A stretch of DNA of 35,455 bases from Rhodobacterales bacterium UBA7416 (GCA_002469545.1 DKMK01000105.1:1-35455); one strand, 5' to 3'. Shown: positions 8,518 through 16,959, counted from the first letter of the stretch. The notes: generated by a model from the sequence alone, not told the origin. Translations and numbers: made by a program.

Positions 8518-9263
8518 TAGATCAGCCTTGCTGTGTCGCCGGTTTTCACGACGCCTGATTTTGTAACGACGCCAAACACGCCAAAATTTTGATGCCCATA
8601 GTGTCCGTTCAACACACCCAGTGTGTCGGCGTCAGAAATACCTGTGTCAGGATTTACGGTTGTGGCCATGCAGCGTTCAACGGGTTCAGTAATCTCAAAT
8701 TCAGCGGTGCCGATACGCACGTGTTTGCCGAGCCATTCAAATTCACCCCATGCGGGCATATCATCCAACCAAATGTTGCCGCGAAACCGGCGCTGTACCA
8801 TTGGTTGCCCGATGGTTTTGGCCAGATCGTCAAGTGACGCATTTGCATAGATTGAAAGTGATTGTGAAGAGCTGTCGGTCATCCCTTGACCGGCCTTAAA
8901 AACGCGCGCGGGCATTGCACGATCTGGATTGCTGATTTTGGCAACCCAATCGACCAATGCAGGGCCGTCTGTGTCTGGGTTCACGATCAACGTGTCTAGT
9001 TTAGGGTGCATCAACGTGATCAGCCCCGTGGCGTCGTCAAATGTTGACGTAACAGCCATCAATTCATATCCACGTGCACCGCGAGCAAAATTGATGCAAC
9101 GCGCCCATTCGGGGTTGTCAAAATCGACCTTGGCCGTTTCATGCGCGATTGCCCAATGGCGATCCATTGGCATGCAGCGACCTGTTTCCAAATTGACGGA
9201 TGCGAGTTCTTCGCATCCGACACCTTTTATTGGGTGACGCCACAAATTTGCGACGGTTCCCAT
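8517..9263 (-). CDS. MOSC domain protein
   Basis: A 248-residue protein with an N-terminal MOSC_N beta-barrel part (begins NLWRHPIKGVG) and a MOSC domain with the conserved Cys198 in EPVERCMATTVNPDTG. MOSC proteins handle molybdenum cofactor or related sulfur/metal transfer, as in mARC and YiiM/YcbX relatives. It is probably a YcbX/mARC-like reductase lacking a fused ferredoxin domain. It is coupled by 1-bp TAATG overlaps to yidC upstream and engB downstream, a standard Rhodobacterales arrangement whose functional reason is unknown. Confidence 0.93.
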   Translation of the reverse strand: MGTVANLWRHPIKGVGCEELASVNLETGRCMPMDRHWAIAHETAKVDFDNPEWARCINFARGARGYELMAVTSTFDDATGLITLMHPKLDTLIVNPDTDGPALVDWVAKISNPDRAMPARVFKAGQGMTDSSSQSLSIYANASLDDLAKTIGQPMVQRRFRGNIWLDDMPAWGEFEWLGKHVRIGTAEFEITEPVERCMATTVNPDTGISDADTLGVLNGHYGHQNFGVFGVVTKSGVVKTGDTARLI

Positions 9264-11101
9264 TAAGCGTCTTCTTTTTGGAAGCGCTTAAACATGTTGC
9301 CCAAGATGTCAGGCTTGACGCCCTGTGTCCGCATGATTGTGTATTGCTGCAAGAATGTAAGCGTGTTGTTGGCAACCCAATAGATGACCAAACCAGACGC
9401 GAAACCACCCAGCATGAACATGAATACCCATGGCATCCAAGCGAAGATCATCGCCTGTGTTTTGTCCGTTGGTGCTGGGTTTAACTTTTGTTGCAACCAC
9501 ATTGTGATACCCATCAAGATCGGCCAAACGCCAATTGAAAGGATTGCAATAAAGCTGCTTGGATCTGGTGCATTCCATGGCAACAATCCGAAAAGGTTCA
9601 AGATTGATGACGGATCGGGCACTGACAAATCTTTCAACCAACCGATGAACGGTGCGTGGCGCAATTCCAATGTTACAAAAATAACTTTGTACAAAGAGAA
9701 GAAGATTGGAATTTGCAGCAAGATTGGCAAGCAACCAGCGGCAGGATTTACCTTTTTGGCGCGGTACAATTCCATCGTTGCCTTTTGCATGGCAGCTTTA
9801 TCGTCGCCGTGCTTTTCTTTCATTTTCTCCATTTCAGGCTGCAACTCTTTCATGCGGGCCATAGAGACGAATGATTTATAGGCCAATGGGAACAACAACG
9901 CTTTGATGATGAATGTTAGCGCAATAATTGCCCAACCCATGTTTCCGATGATGCCGTTTAAGAAGTGCAGCAATGCGAACATCGGTTTGGTAATAAAGAA
10001 GAACAAACCCCAGTCGATGCTGTCGATGAAATCGGTGACACCTGCGGAATTGCCGTACTCTTTGATTGTTGCATATTCTTTAGCACCCGCAAATAGGCGA
10101 GAGCTGACTTCGATTGTTTGACCAGCTGGAACCGCAATAATACCTTGGCGTGCTTCTGCTTGGTAGCGATCCGCGCCTTCGGTGTATTTAGAAACGGCTT
10201 TAAATGCAGCATTGTCTGGGATCAGTGTTGTCATCCAGTATTTACCAGTAAAGCCGATCCAGCCGTCTTTTGCGCTGTCTACGATTTTAAGGTTTGCGCG
10301 TTCTGCATCTGAATATGTTTCGTCAGGCATGTCCGAGTAATCGATTTCCTCAAGCGTTTCACCGTCTTGCAAAACGATACCCTCGTGAAGGATGTAAACA
10401 CCGCTGGTAGAGCTTTCTTTGCGGCCGTATGCGGCGCGTGCGATTGGGCCTTTTTGCGCGATCAAGCCGTATGGAGCCAATGCGATGTCGTTTGGCGAAT
10501 TGTTTTCAACACTTTGTGTGATGGAAAACATATAATCCGCATCGACGCTAATTGTACGGCGGAATAACAAACCTTTGCCGTTATCCCAGTTCAAGGTAAC
10601 GGGTGTATTTTCTGTCAGAGTTTGACCATTTTCAATGTTCCAAACTGTGTTGGCTGTTGGAACATCTTCAAAGCCCAGAGAACCAGCAGGCGAAAAGCCG
10701 TGCAAGATATAATATGCTGATGGGCCACCAGCAGGTGACAGCAATGTCACTTTTTCAGATTGATCGTTTAGACGAACATTGTAATCCAGCAATTTCAAAT
10801 CATCGATGCGTGCACCAGTCAGAGAAATTGAACCTTCGACGCGATCTGTTTTGATCGGCAGGCGTGTGGTTTTACCCAATGCAATATCACGTGTTTCTGT
10901 AGGTGTCGTTGCAATGGTCGGTGCCAAGGCCGTGTCGCTGGTTGCGGCTGGGACAGAAGCAATGCCAGTGTCTGACTGTGCTACCTGATCAGTTGCAGGT
11001 AATTGCGGTTGTTCTGGTGGAAAGAAGTAGAACCACGCCAGCAGTACCAGCATTGACAGCACAGTGGCCAGAATCATGTTTTTATTGTTATCGTCTTGCA
11101 T
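9263..11101 (-). CDS. yidC: Membrane protein insertase YidC
   Basis: Inner-membrane insertase that integrates membrane proteins alone or with SecYEG; about 612 residues. An N-terminal transmembrane helix (residues ~9-28, ending FYFFPPEQP) is followed by a large periplasmic beta domain (to about 350). The conserved five-helix core contains GWAIIALTFIIKALLFPL, KVNPAAGCLPILLQIPIFFSLY and VIYWVANNTLTFLQQ. ATG 11101 is preferred over the in-frame TTG four codons upstream. The classical rpmH-rnpA-yidD partners are present at 16.1-16.9 kb, separated from yidC by an accessory block. Confidence 0.97.
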   Translation of the reverse strand: MQDDNNKNMILATVLSMLVLLAWFYFFPPEQPQLPATDQVAQSDTGIASVPAATSDTALAPTIATTPTETRDIALGKTTRLPIKTDRVEGSISLTGARIDDLKLLDYNVRLNDQSEKVTLLSPAGGPSAYYILHGFSPAGSLGFEDVPTANTVWNIENGQTLTENTPVTLNWDNGKGLLFRRTISVDADYMFSITQSVENNSPNDIALAPYGLIAQKGPIARAAYGRKESSTSGVYILHEGIVLQDGETLEEIDYSDMPDETYSDAERANLKIVDSAKDGWIGFTGKYWMTTLIPDNAAFKAVSKYTEGADRYQAEARQGIIAVPAGQTIEVSSRLFAGAKEYATIKEYGNSAGVTDFIDSIDWGLFFFITKPMFALLHFLNGIIGNMGWAIIALTFIIKALLFPLAYKSFVSMARMKELQPEMEKMKEKHGDDKAAMQKATMELYRAKKVNPAAGCLPILLQIPIFFSLYKVIFVTLELRHAPFIGWLKDLSVPDPSSILNLFGLLPWNAPDPSSFIAILSIGVWPILMGITMWLQQKLNPAPTDKTQAMIFAWMPWVFMFMLGGFASGLVIYWVANNTLTFLQQYTIMRTQGVKPDILGNMFKRFQKEDA

Positions 11102-11190
11102 TTTTTCGCCCAAATAACAGGAATTTTTATCTGGGTTGGTTCAATAGACAATTTGCCCAAAGGTCAAGGGGAATGCCTATTTATCCCTTC

Positions 11191-12030
11191 CTAATCTTCG
11201 GCGGGATTTGGGCGCGTAAGGCCAGCGAAATCAAACAGCTTTTCGTCCAGCAAATGGCTGGGTCGAATGTTGGTCAAGCTTTTGAATAAAATTTGACGCC
11301 GTCCAGGTGATGATGCTTCCCATCCGTCCAAGATTGCTTTGACTTGTTGGCGCTGTAAACCGTCTTGAGATCCGCATAGGTCGCAAGGGATAATTGGATA
11401 TTTCATGGCGCGCGCGAACTTTTCGCAGTCGGCTTCTGCCACGTGGGCAAGGGGGCGATAGACGAACAGATCGCCTTCGTCGTTGACCAGTTTTGGTGGC
11501 ATTGATGCCATGCGGCCACCGTGAAATAAGTTCATGAAAAACGTTTCTAATACGTCGTCGCGGTGGTGTCCTAGAACGACTGCTGAACAGCCTTCTTCGC
11601 GGGCGACGCGGTACAGGTTGCCACGGCGTAGGCGGCTACACATGGCGCAAAGTGTGCGCCCCTCGGGGACTTTGTCCATGACGATGGAATAGGTGTCTTG
11701 GTATTCGATCCGATTAGGGACGCCCATTTTTTCAAGAAATTCGGGTAAAACAGTAGCGGGGAAATTCGGTTGGCCTTGATCAAGGTTACAGGCCAAAATC
11801 TCTACTGGTAACAAGCCACGCCATTGAAGTTCTGTCAAAGCGGCCAACAGGGTATAGCTATCTTTGCCGCCGGAGAGGCAGACGAGCCATTTTTTGCCGC
11901 GCTCGATCATGCCGTATTGTTCCACGGCTTCGCGGGTTTGGCGGATGATGCGTTTGCGCAACTTCTTGAATTCGGTTGTGCTTGGCGCACCTTCGAACAA
12001 GGGATGGATTTCTGATTTTTCGTCTAACAT
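11191..12030 (-). CDS. ttcA: tRNA 2-thiocytidine(32) synthetase TtcA
   Basis: An ATP- and iron-sulfur-dependent enzyme that thiolates cytidine 32 of several tRNAs. The 279-residue protein has the PP-loop SGGKDS (53-58), the CxxC pair C128AMC131 followed by SRLRRG, and the downstream cysteine in the PCDLCGSQ motif, which together match TtcA rather than TilS. About 90 bp separate it from yidC. The upstream 190 bp are shared with the divergent EamA transporter gene. Confidence 0.95.
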   Translation of the reverse strand: MLDEKSEIHPLFEGAPSTTEFKKLRKRIIRQTREAVEQYGMIERGKKWLVCLSGGKDSYTLLAALTELQWRGLLPVEILACNLDQGQPNFPATVLPEFLEKMGVPNRIEYQDTYSIVMDKVPEGRTLCAMCSRLRRGNLYRVAREEGCSAVVLGHHRDDVLETFFMNLFHGGRMASMPPKLVNDEGDLFVYRPLAHVAEADCEKFARAMKYPIIPCDLCGSQDGLQRQQVKAILDGWEASSPGRRQILFKSLTNIRPSHLLDEKLFDFAGLTRPNPAED

Positions 12031-12224
12031 GTTGGTCGCTATAGCGCGAAGTATAGGTTTTGACCAGACAATGAATCTGTCGATTTTTGGTGTCGGTTAT
12101 GCGTGGGACACGCGGCGGACATGTGGCGGGCAGGTGGGGGACATTTTACAAAGTGAAAATTTGTGTTGCTTGTTGCCCCCGAAAAGCGTTGAGGTGATTT
12201 CAACACCCTTCAGAGAGATATGTG

Positions 12225-13091
12225 ATGAATAATTTTAGAGGCATCTTGTTGATGCTGGTCGCGATGGCTGGCTTTACTATGGAAGATTTGTTCGTAAAGA
12301 AATTGTCCGCAGATATTTCGACGGGACAGATATTGATGATGCTTGGTATTGGTAGCGGATTGGCGTTTGCGGTCATGGCCAAGTTCAAAGGGCACCGATT
12401 AACAGCGCGCAATTTTTGGACACGCGGGATGATATTGCGATTCGTAGCCGAAGGCATCGCAGCAGTCGCATTTGTTTTGTCATTGAAATTAATCCCGATT
12501 TCGACAGTGGCGGCTGTATTTCAGGTAACGCCATTGATGATCACCATGGGAGCGGCGTTGTTTTTAGGAGAGGCCGTTGGCTGGCGTCGTTGGGTGGCGA
12601 TTTTGGTCGGGCTTATGGGGGTTCTTATTATCATCCGACCTGGGATGAATACATTTGATCCAAATGTTGGGTTTATTTTGATCGCCGTTATTTTTGTGGT
12701 CGTTCGCGATTTGGTTACACGTGGATTACCTGCGAATGTGCCATCTACGGTAGTGTCATTTCAGGCATTTGTAGCATTGATTGTTGCGGGTGCATTGATG
12801 AACGCGCTGTTAGGAACACCGCTGAAATCGTTAGAGACTGCGCATATGATTTACGTTGTGGGCGGTATTATTTTCGGCGTTGCTGGATATTATTGTATTG
12901 TTGCGGCCACACGGATCGGCGAAGCCGCCGTGGTCACGCCATTTCGTTATGCGCGATTGTTGTTTTCGTTGATTGTTGGGTTTTTCGTGTTTCACGAACG
13001 CCCCGATATGTGGACGTTGATTGGCGCAGGAATTGTTATTGCCACGGGTGTTTTCACCGTATGGCGTGAACGCATTTTGGCGCGCCAGTAG
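12225..13091 (+). CDS. EamA/DMT-family transporter
   Basis: A ten-helix drug/metabolite transporter of the EamA type, about 288 residues, with two homologous five-helix halves (GILLMLVAMAGFTMEDLFVKK at the start of half one; VGGIIFGVAGYYCIVAATRIGEAAVVTPF in half two). The substrate is unknown. I take ATG 12225, which AGAGAG precedes by 7 bases, over the adjacent GTG 12222. It is transcribed opposite to its neighbours and ends 4 bp from the convergent leucine-rich-repeat gene, with no visible terminator between. It may export or import something linked to the creatinase block, but that is only a positional guess. Confidence 0.9.
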   Translation: MNNFRGILLMLVAMAGFTMEDLFVKKLSADISTGQILMMLGIGSGLAFAVMAKFKGHRLTARNFWTRGMILRFVAEGIAAVAFVLSLKLIPISTVAAVFQVTPLMITMGAALFLGEAVGWRRWVAILVGLMGVLIIIRPGMNTFDPNVGFILIAVIFVVVRDLVTRGLPANVPSTVVSFQAFVALIVAGALMNALLGTPLKSLETAHMIYVVGGIIFGVAGYYCIVAATRIGEAAVVTPFRYARLLFSLIVGFFVFHERPDMWTLIGAGIVIATGVFTVWRERILARQ

Positions 13092-13095
13092 ATTA

Positions 13096-14331
13096 TTATT
13101 TACAGTGCTTGGGTAACCAAAGGTTTGGCTTTTTGGCCAGACTGTTTCGCAAGAGTTCCATTTGTGCGCAGGGCACGCCAGCGCCCGATGCACCAGAATG
13201 GTACAGTTTTGGTAGGCCATGAAGCGGTGTGAAATCCGTGACCTTTGTATTGGAGAAACGGGCGGTGCGCATTACGGGTTTGTTTGACAGGGGCGAGATG
13301 TCTGTGAATGGTTCGTTTTTACCCATGAAATATTCAAGTTTATTTAAGTTTGTTAGTGCCGAAATATCCGCAATTTTATTACGGTCAATTTCCAGTTCAC
13401 GCAGGTTTTTAAATCGCTGAAGCCCATCCAAATCGATCAACGATCCCGCAGACCATAATTTCAATTCTTGCAGATATTGCAGATCGGGAATGTCGCGGAT
13501 GCTGTTTAGCGAAAGATCATGTAGTAACATGCTTTCCATCTTTGGGAACTTTGACAGGCCGCTGAAATCGGCAAGGTTTGGAATGCGGGCCAATGACAAG
13601 TGTTTTAGGTTCGGCAAGTTGGCCAAGCCATCCAAATTCGTCAGGTCCACATCAACAATGCGTAAGCTTTCCAAGCTGTACATGTCCCACAGTGCATCCA
13701 AATCAGTGGGTGTGTAGCAAATCAGCTTTTTTAGGTCACTGGTGCGGGTCACACCTTGGTCGGTCATGTGTTTATTGATGCAGGCGTCAAATTTGCCAAT
13801 GGGCGTCAGCAATGGGCTTTCTTTCTTGTCGTTCACGCCAAGTGCTGAAAATTCATATGCCAACAGGGCAACACATATGGCGACCCCGCACATCGCAATA
13901 TATTTACCCCAGCGGCGACCCAAAACAGAACCGATAATAATAAGAATGATCGCCGGAAATAACCAAAAGGCCATAAACCCGCCGTATGTGTTTTTGCCCT
14001 TGGGATCGGGGTTCACATAGATGGTGGTTTGTGTGCCGATTAACCGTTCGCACCAGCCTTTGTTGGAAAAACGTATGAAGCCGCGTGCGGTTTCCCCACC
14101 GATAGTTTGGGCAACAGGTACGTGGACGTAACGTTGATCACGGCCTGTGCGCTTACCTGTGCGAATTGCCCATGATCCATGGCATTCTGTCACGACCGCA
14201 TCTTGTGCGTCGTGGGTCAAGATGATGCGTGTGGTGTTGAATAGGATATAAATTGAAATGCCAGCCAAGACCGCAACGACAAGTAATCCGATGCCCCAAC
14301 CAAGAGGCGATTTTTTAAATAGTTTCAACAT
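13096..14331 (-). CDS. Membrane protein with DUF3592-like domain and leucine-rich repeats
   Basis: A 411-residue protein of unusual build. One helix lies near the N-terminus (about 9-30), followed by an exposed beta-rich region ending in TTIYVNPDPKGKNTYGG, which resembles DUF3592 proteins. Two more helices (about 120-140 and 145-170) come next. The C-terminal 200 residues hold about seven irregular 21-24-residue leucine-rich repeats of the LTNLDGLANLPNLKHLSL and ISALTNLNKLEYF type (SDS22/internalin-like), ending with a Cys-containing cap. Such repeats bind proteins or surfaces. The start is ATG (MLKLFKK). The in-frame TTG at 14349 lies inside a terminator stem and is unlikely. No specific function is recognised. 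Confidence 0.82.
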   Translation of the reverse strand: MLKLFKKSPLGWGIGLLVVAVLAGISIYILFNTTRIILTHDAQDAVVTECHGSWAIRTGKRTGRDQRYVHVPVAQTIGGETARGFIRFSNKGWCERLIGTQTTIYVNPDPKGKNTYGGFMAFWLFPAIILIIIGSVLGRRWGKYIAMCGVAICVALLAYEFSALGVNDKKESPLLTPIGKFDACINKHMTDQGVTRTSDLKKLICYTPTDLDALWDMYSLESLRIVDVDLTNLDGLANLPNLKHLSLARIPNLADFSGLSKFPKMESMLLHDLSLNSIRDIPDLQYLQELKLWSAGSLIDLDGLQRFKNLRELEIDRNKIADISALTNLNKLEYFMGKNEPFTDISPLSNKPVMRTARFSNTKVTDFTPLHGLPKLYHSGASGAGVPCAQMELLRNSLAKKPNLWLPKHCK

Positions 14332-14338
14332 AAAATGT

Positions 14339-14374
14339 GACGCACCCAATTGTTGTTCAACAATAAGGTGCGTC
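14339..14374 (-). terminator. Intrinsic terminator after the creatinase gene
   Basis: A long hairpin: outer stem GACGCACC/GGTGCGTC (8 bp), small internal loop, inner stem ATTGTTG/CAACAAT (7 bp). It lies 12 bp beyond the creatinase stop and immediately before the leucine-rich-repeat gene, whose ATG is 8 bp away. It could terminate on either strand. On the plus strand it is followed by GGTTTTT. Confidence 0.75.
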
Positions 14375-14385
14375 GGTTTTTAGAA

Positions 14386-15609
14386 TCAAGCCCCGATAAT
14401 GTTGTGTTCTGGGCCGTATGGGAATTTGGTGATATTTTCGACGTTACCGTCCTGCAAGATCAAGATGTCATGTTCACGATATCCACCACGTGCTGGATCA
14501 CTGTCTGGTAATGTTACCATTGGCTCCATTGAAACAACCATGTGTGATGTCAGTTCTGTGTCGATGTCTTCACGCAGTTCCAAACCTGCTTCGCGACCAT
14601 AGTAGTGTGACAACACACCAAACGAGTGGCCGTAGCCAAAGCTGCGGTATTGCAGCAGATTGTGGCGTTCAAACAGGGCGTTGATTTCATGGGTGATGCC
14701 TGAACATGTGGCGCCTTCTTTGATCAGCGATATACCCAATTCATGGGCTTCGACGTTTGCTTCCCAAACGCGCAGGCTCTCTTTGTTTGGTTCACCGATG
14801 AACAATGTGCGTTCAAGGGCGGTGTAGTAGCCAGAAATCATCGGGAAGGTGTTTAGCGATAAAATATCGCCTTTGACCAATTTGCGCGATGTGACTGGAT
14901 TGTGTGCGCCATCTGTGTTGACGCCAGATTGGAACCAGACCCATGTGTCGCGCAATTCGCTGTCTGGGAATGATTTTGCGATTTCCAATTCCATCGCGTC
15001 ACGACCCGCCATAGCGATATCGATTTCGCGCGCACCGACACGGATGGCATCACGGATGGCGAAGCCACCAACGTCTGCCACGCGCGCGCCTTCGCGGATC
15101 AAATCCAATTCGGCGTTTGATTTAATCATGCGCTGTTGCATGGATGCGGGGGCGATGTCTTCTGTTTTTAGAGGTTCCAAGAAATCGGTCATTTTGTTTT
15201 GCTGAACCATTGTTAAATGGTCGCCTTCCATGCCGATTGCGCCGGCGTTACCGACACAGTTTTTCACCGCGCGCCAGAAGTTGTCGCGTTTCCAATCTGA
15301 ATAGATGACGTTGTCGGTGGCCGATTGACGTGCAGGTTGACCGCCGTCGATGCCAGCCGAAATTGTGAATGCGCGGTCATGTGTGACAACACATGCGTAA
15401 GGGCGACCAAATGAGCAGTATGTGAAGCCTGTGTAGTATGACACGCAATGCATGGATGTCAGAACGACCGCTTCAAGACCTTTGTCAGCCATGATTTTAC
15501 GCAGGCCGTTTAGGCGTGCATCATATTCTGATTGGGCAAATTGTAGGGGTGGTTTTTCACCGTTTTCAAACGTGTAAAAGTCCGCGCGGGTAGAGAGTGT
15601 TGTTTCCAT
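14386..15609 (-). CDS. creA: Creatinase (creatine amidinohydrolase)
   Basis: Hydrolyses creatine to sarcosine and urea; cytoplasmic dimer of the M24B 'pita-bread' fold. The 407 residues align along their full length with what I recall of Pseudomonas putida creatinase: YCSFGRPYA, DTWVWFQSGVNTDGAHNPVT, ILSLNTFPMISGYYTALERTLF, FGYGHSFGVLSHYYGREAGLELRED and YREHDILI. The catalytic His236 and Glu266/Glu362 correspond with a constant offset of four to His232, Glu262 and Glu358 of that enzyme. No metal-ligand set of true aminopeptidases is needed in this subfamily. The start has GGAGG five bases upstream. No creatininase or sarcosine oxidase gene is nearby. A related M24 hydrolase is the main alternative. 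Confidence 0.88.
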   Translation of the reverse strand: METTLSTRADFYTFENGEKPPLQFAQSEYDARLNGLRKIMADKGLEAVVLTSMHCVSYYTGFTYCSFGRPYACVVTHDRAFTISAGIDGGQPARQSATDNVIYSDWKRDNFWRAVKNCVGNAGAIGMEGDHLTMVQQNKMTDFLEPLKTEDIAPASMQQRMIKSNAELDLIREGARVADVGGFAIRDAIRVGAREIDIAMAGRDAMELEIAKSFPDSELRDTWVWFQSGVNTDGAHNPVTSRKLVKGDILSLNTFPMISGYYTALERTLFIGEPNKESLRVWEANVEAHELGISLIKEGATCSGITHEINALFERHNLLQYRSFGYGHSFGVLSHYYGREAGLELREDIDTELTSHMVVSMEPMVTLPDSDPARGGYREHDILILQDGNVENITKFPYGPEHNIIGA

Positions 15610-15610
15610 C

Positions 15611-15702
15611 GTATCCTCCGATAGTGGGGATACATGAACATCCCCAACGAAATGTCCGGGCGTTCAGGACATAAAGTGAAGATCAGACGACGCCATCGTC
15701 TG
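15611..15702 (-). promoter_or_regulatory. Structured 5' leader of creatinase; candidate cis-regulatory RNA
   Basis: Reading the minus strand, three stem-loops follow each other. HP1 has stem CAGACGA/TCGTCTG, loop TGGCG (15702-15684). HP2 has ATGTCC/GGACAT, loop TGAACGCCC (15672-15652). HP3 has GGGGAT/ATCCCC, 8-nt loop (15645-15626). An alternative stem GTATCC/GGATAC (15633-15628 with 15616-15611) shares ATCC with HP3 and would bury part of the GGAGG ribosome site. HP3 and this stem exclude each other, as in translational riboswitches. GGCG in loop 1 can pair with CGCC in loop 2. I do not recognise the element as a named riboswitch. Stems are short, so chance is possible. Confidence 0.45.
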
Positions 15703-15784
15703 TGATATTTGAATGCCATAGAATTCGATTCGGTGCTACTTCAAAAACGGCACCAAGCTTGTTTTGAGCGGCACGATTTTTTGC

Positions 15785-16099
15785 TTAGGTTGATCGTTGA
15801 TACAATTCGTTTTGTGCAACGATAGTATAAATGGCTTCATTCGCACCTTGCTTATCTAATCTTGAGACGGCTTCTGAATGTATTACGTTCCAATCTTGAC
15901 CAATGCGTGACAATAAGAATTTGTATAATGGCGTGTAATCTAGACCACGTTGTTCACGTCCATGCATTGAGCCATTTGAGCCGCCTTTTGTGCGGCGGTC
16001 TTTGGCCTTGCGATCCCATTTGGCTTTACCGCCAGAGTTGTGATGAACGCCTCGCGCCTTGGTGTTCACTTTGCGATATAAAGGTTTTTTCTCATACAT
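15785..16099 (-). CDS. Conserved-looking basic protein of unknown function
   Basis: A 104-residue protein. The N-terminal half is very basic and low in hydrophobics (MYEKKPLYRKVNTKARGVHH, then Lys/Arg/Gly-rich to SMHGREQRG). The second half looks folded (LDYTPLYKFLLSRIGQDWNVIHSEAVSRLDK). It looks like a nucleic-acid or ribosome-associated protein, but I do not recognise a named family, and its C-terminus may be short compared with relatives. It follows yidD by 14 bp in the rpmH-rnpA-yidD direction, so it is probably co-transcribed with them. No clear ribosome site is visible before the ATG. Confidence 0.65.
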   Translation of the reverse strand: MYEKKPLYRKVNTKARGVHHNSGGKAKWDRKAKDRRTKGGSNGSMHGREQRGLDYTPLYKFLLSRIGQDWNVIHSEAVSRLDKQGANEAIYTIVAQNELYQRST

Positions 16100-16113
16100 A
16101 GCTAAATCATAAC

Positions 16114-16335
16114 TTAATCAGGAACGTTATCAATCCCCGACTTACCCCACGGATGACATCGCGCAACGCGCCGCGCGGCAAGCCATGATCCTTTGATCGC
16201 GCCATGTTTTTCCAACGCTTCCAATGCATAGGCAGAACAGGTGGGGTGATAGCGACAGTTGAAACCAACCCATGGGCTGAAGATTAAACGATACGCGCGT
16301 ACGGGCAGGGCGCAGATATGGGCGAGGGGGGTCAT
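16114..16335 (-). CDS. yidD: Membrane protein insertion efficiency factor YidD
   Basis: A 73-residue YidD with the diagnostic core YRLIFSPWVGFNCRYHPTCSAYALEAL and a C-terminal RCHPWGKSGID. It is a short amphipathic, membrane-associated protein that aids YidC-dependent insertion. Its ATG overlaps the rnpA TGA by 4 bp, the common arrangement rpmH-rnpA-yidD. Confidence 0.96.
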   Translation of the reverse strand: MTPLAHICALPVRAYRLIFSPWVGFNCRYHPTCSAYALEALEKHGAIKGSWLAARRVARCHPWGKSGIDNVPD

Positions 16336-16733
16336 TCATGCACCTTTTTCAGCGCATATTTTAGATCACCCTGTAAATCCGTAAATTCCCGCGTTGCGGT
16401 CACGTCGCGTTTGCCGATCAACACATAATCCCAACCGGGGCGGGCGCGCGTGCCTAAACCCAGTCGTGCGATTTCGCGCAGGCGGCGTTTGGCGCGGTTG
16501 CGGGCAACGGCGTTGCCGACTTTTTTCGAACAGGTGTATCCGATGCGGATGGTGTCTGTGTCGTCCATGCGATTGCGTGCTTGGATCATGAATCCTTTGA
16601 CGCCCCAACGTTTGGCGCGTGATGCGGCAATGAAATCGGCGCGTTCAGTGATGGTCACCAGACAAACGGAAACCGCCGGTGGCGTTGCACCAGCGCCCTG
16701 TTGGGTACTTGATGTCGCCTCCGGCGGTTCCAT
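16332..16733 (-). CDS. rnpA: Ribonuclease P protein component
   Basis: The basic protein subunit of RNase P, which removes tRNA 5' leaders with the RNA subunit. The conserved RNR motif is seen as GNAVARNRAKRRLREIAR, preceded by IRIGYTCSKKVGNAV. About 133 residues with a Pro/Thr/Gln-rich N-terminal extension of some 25 residues before the family core. The start is ATG 16733 with CAGGGA eight bases upstream; the earlier in-frame TTG is not needed. It lies 23 bp after rpmH. Confidence 0.95.
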   Translation of the reverse strand: MEPPEATSSTQQGAGATPPAVSVCLVTITERADFIAASRAKRWGVKGFMIQARNRMDDTDTIRIGYTCSKKVGNAVARNRAKRRLREIARLGLGTRARPGWDYVLIGKRDVTATREFTDLQGDLKYALKKVHE

Positions 16734-16756
16734 AATCAATTCCCTGACGGGATCGT

Positions 16757-16891
16757 TTACGCTGAAAGGCTCTTACGGCCTTGAACGCGACGACGGTTTA
16801 GAATCTTGCGACCATTCTTAGTCGCCATGCGTGAGCGAAAGCCGTGGCGGCGTTTGCGAACCAAGTTAGATGGTTGGTATGTACGTTTCAT
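16757..16891 (-). CDS. rpmH: 50S ribosomal protein L34
   Basis: A 44-residue ribosomal protein too short for many gene finders. It begins MKRTYQPSNLVRKRRHGFRS, continues MATKNGRKILNRRRVQGRK and ends SLSA before TAA. This is the full conserved L34 sequence. The start has CAGGAG seven bases upstream. It is the first gene of the rpmH-rnpA-yidD unit. Confidence 0.98.
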   Translation of the reverse strand: MKRTYQPSNLVRKRRHGFRSRMATKNGRKILNRRRVQGRKSLSA

Positions 16892-16959
16892 TTCGATCTC
16901 CTGATCGTCTTAGGGCCAAATCTCAAGGGATTCGAAGCCCCTTTAGTGTTCTGTGGTTG

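Noticed and set aside
14332..14349. TTG start for the leucine-rich-repeat protein
   Set aside because: The TTG lies inside the creatinase terminator stem, and an ATG starting a normal membrane N-terminus follows six codons later.
15611..15702. Creatinase leader as a known mini-ykkC (guanidine-II) riboswitch
   Set aside because: That class needs paired hairpins with ACGR loops; the loops here (TGGCG, TGAACGCCC, GTTCATGT) do not fit.
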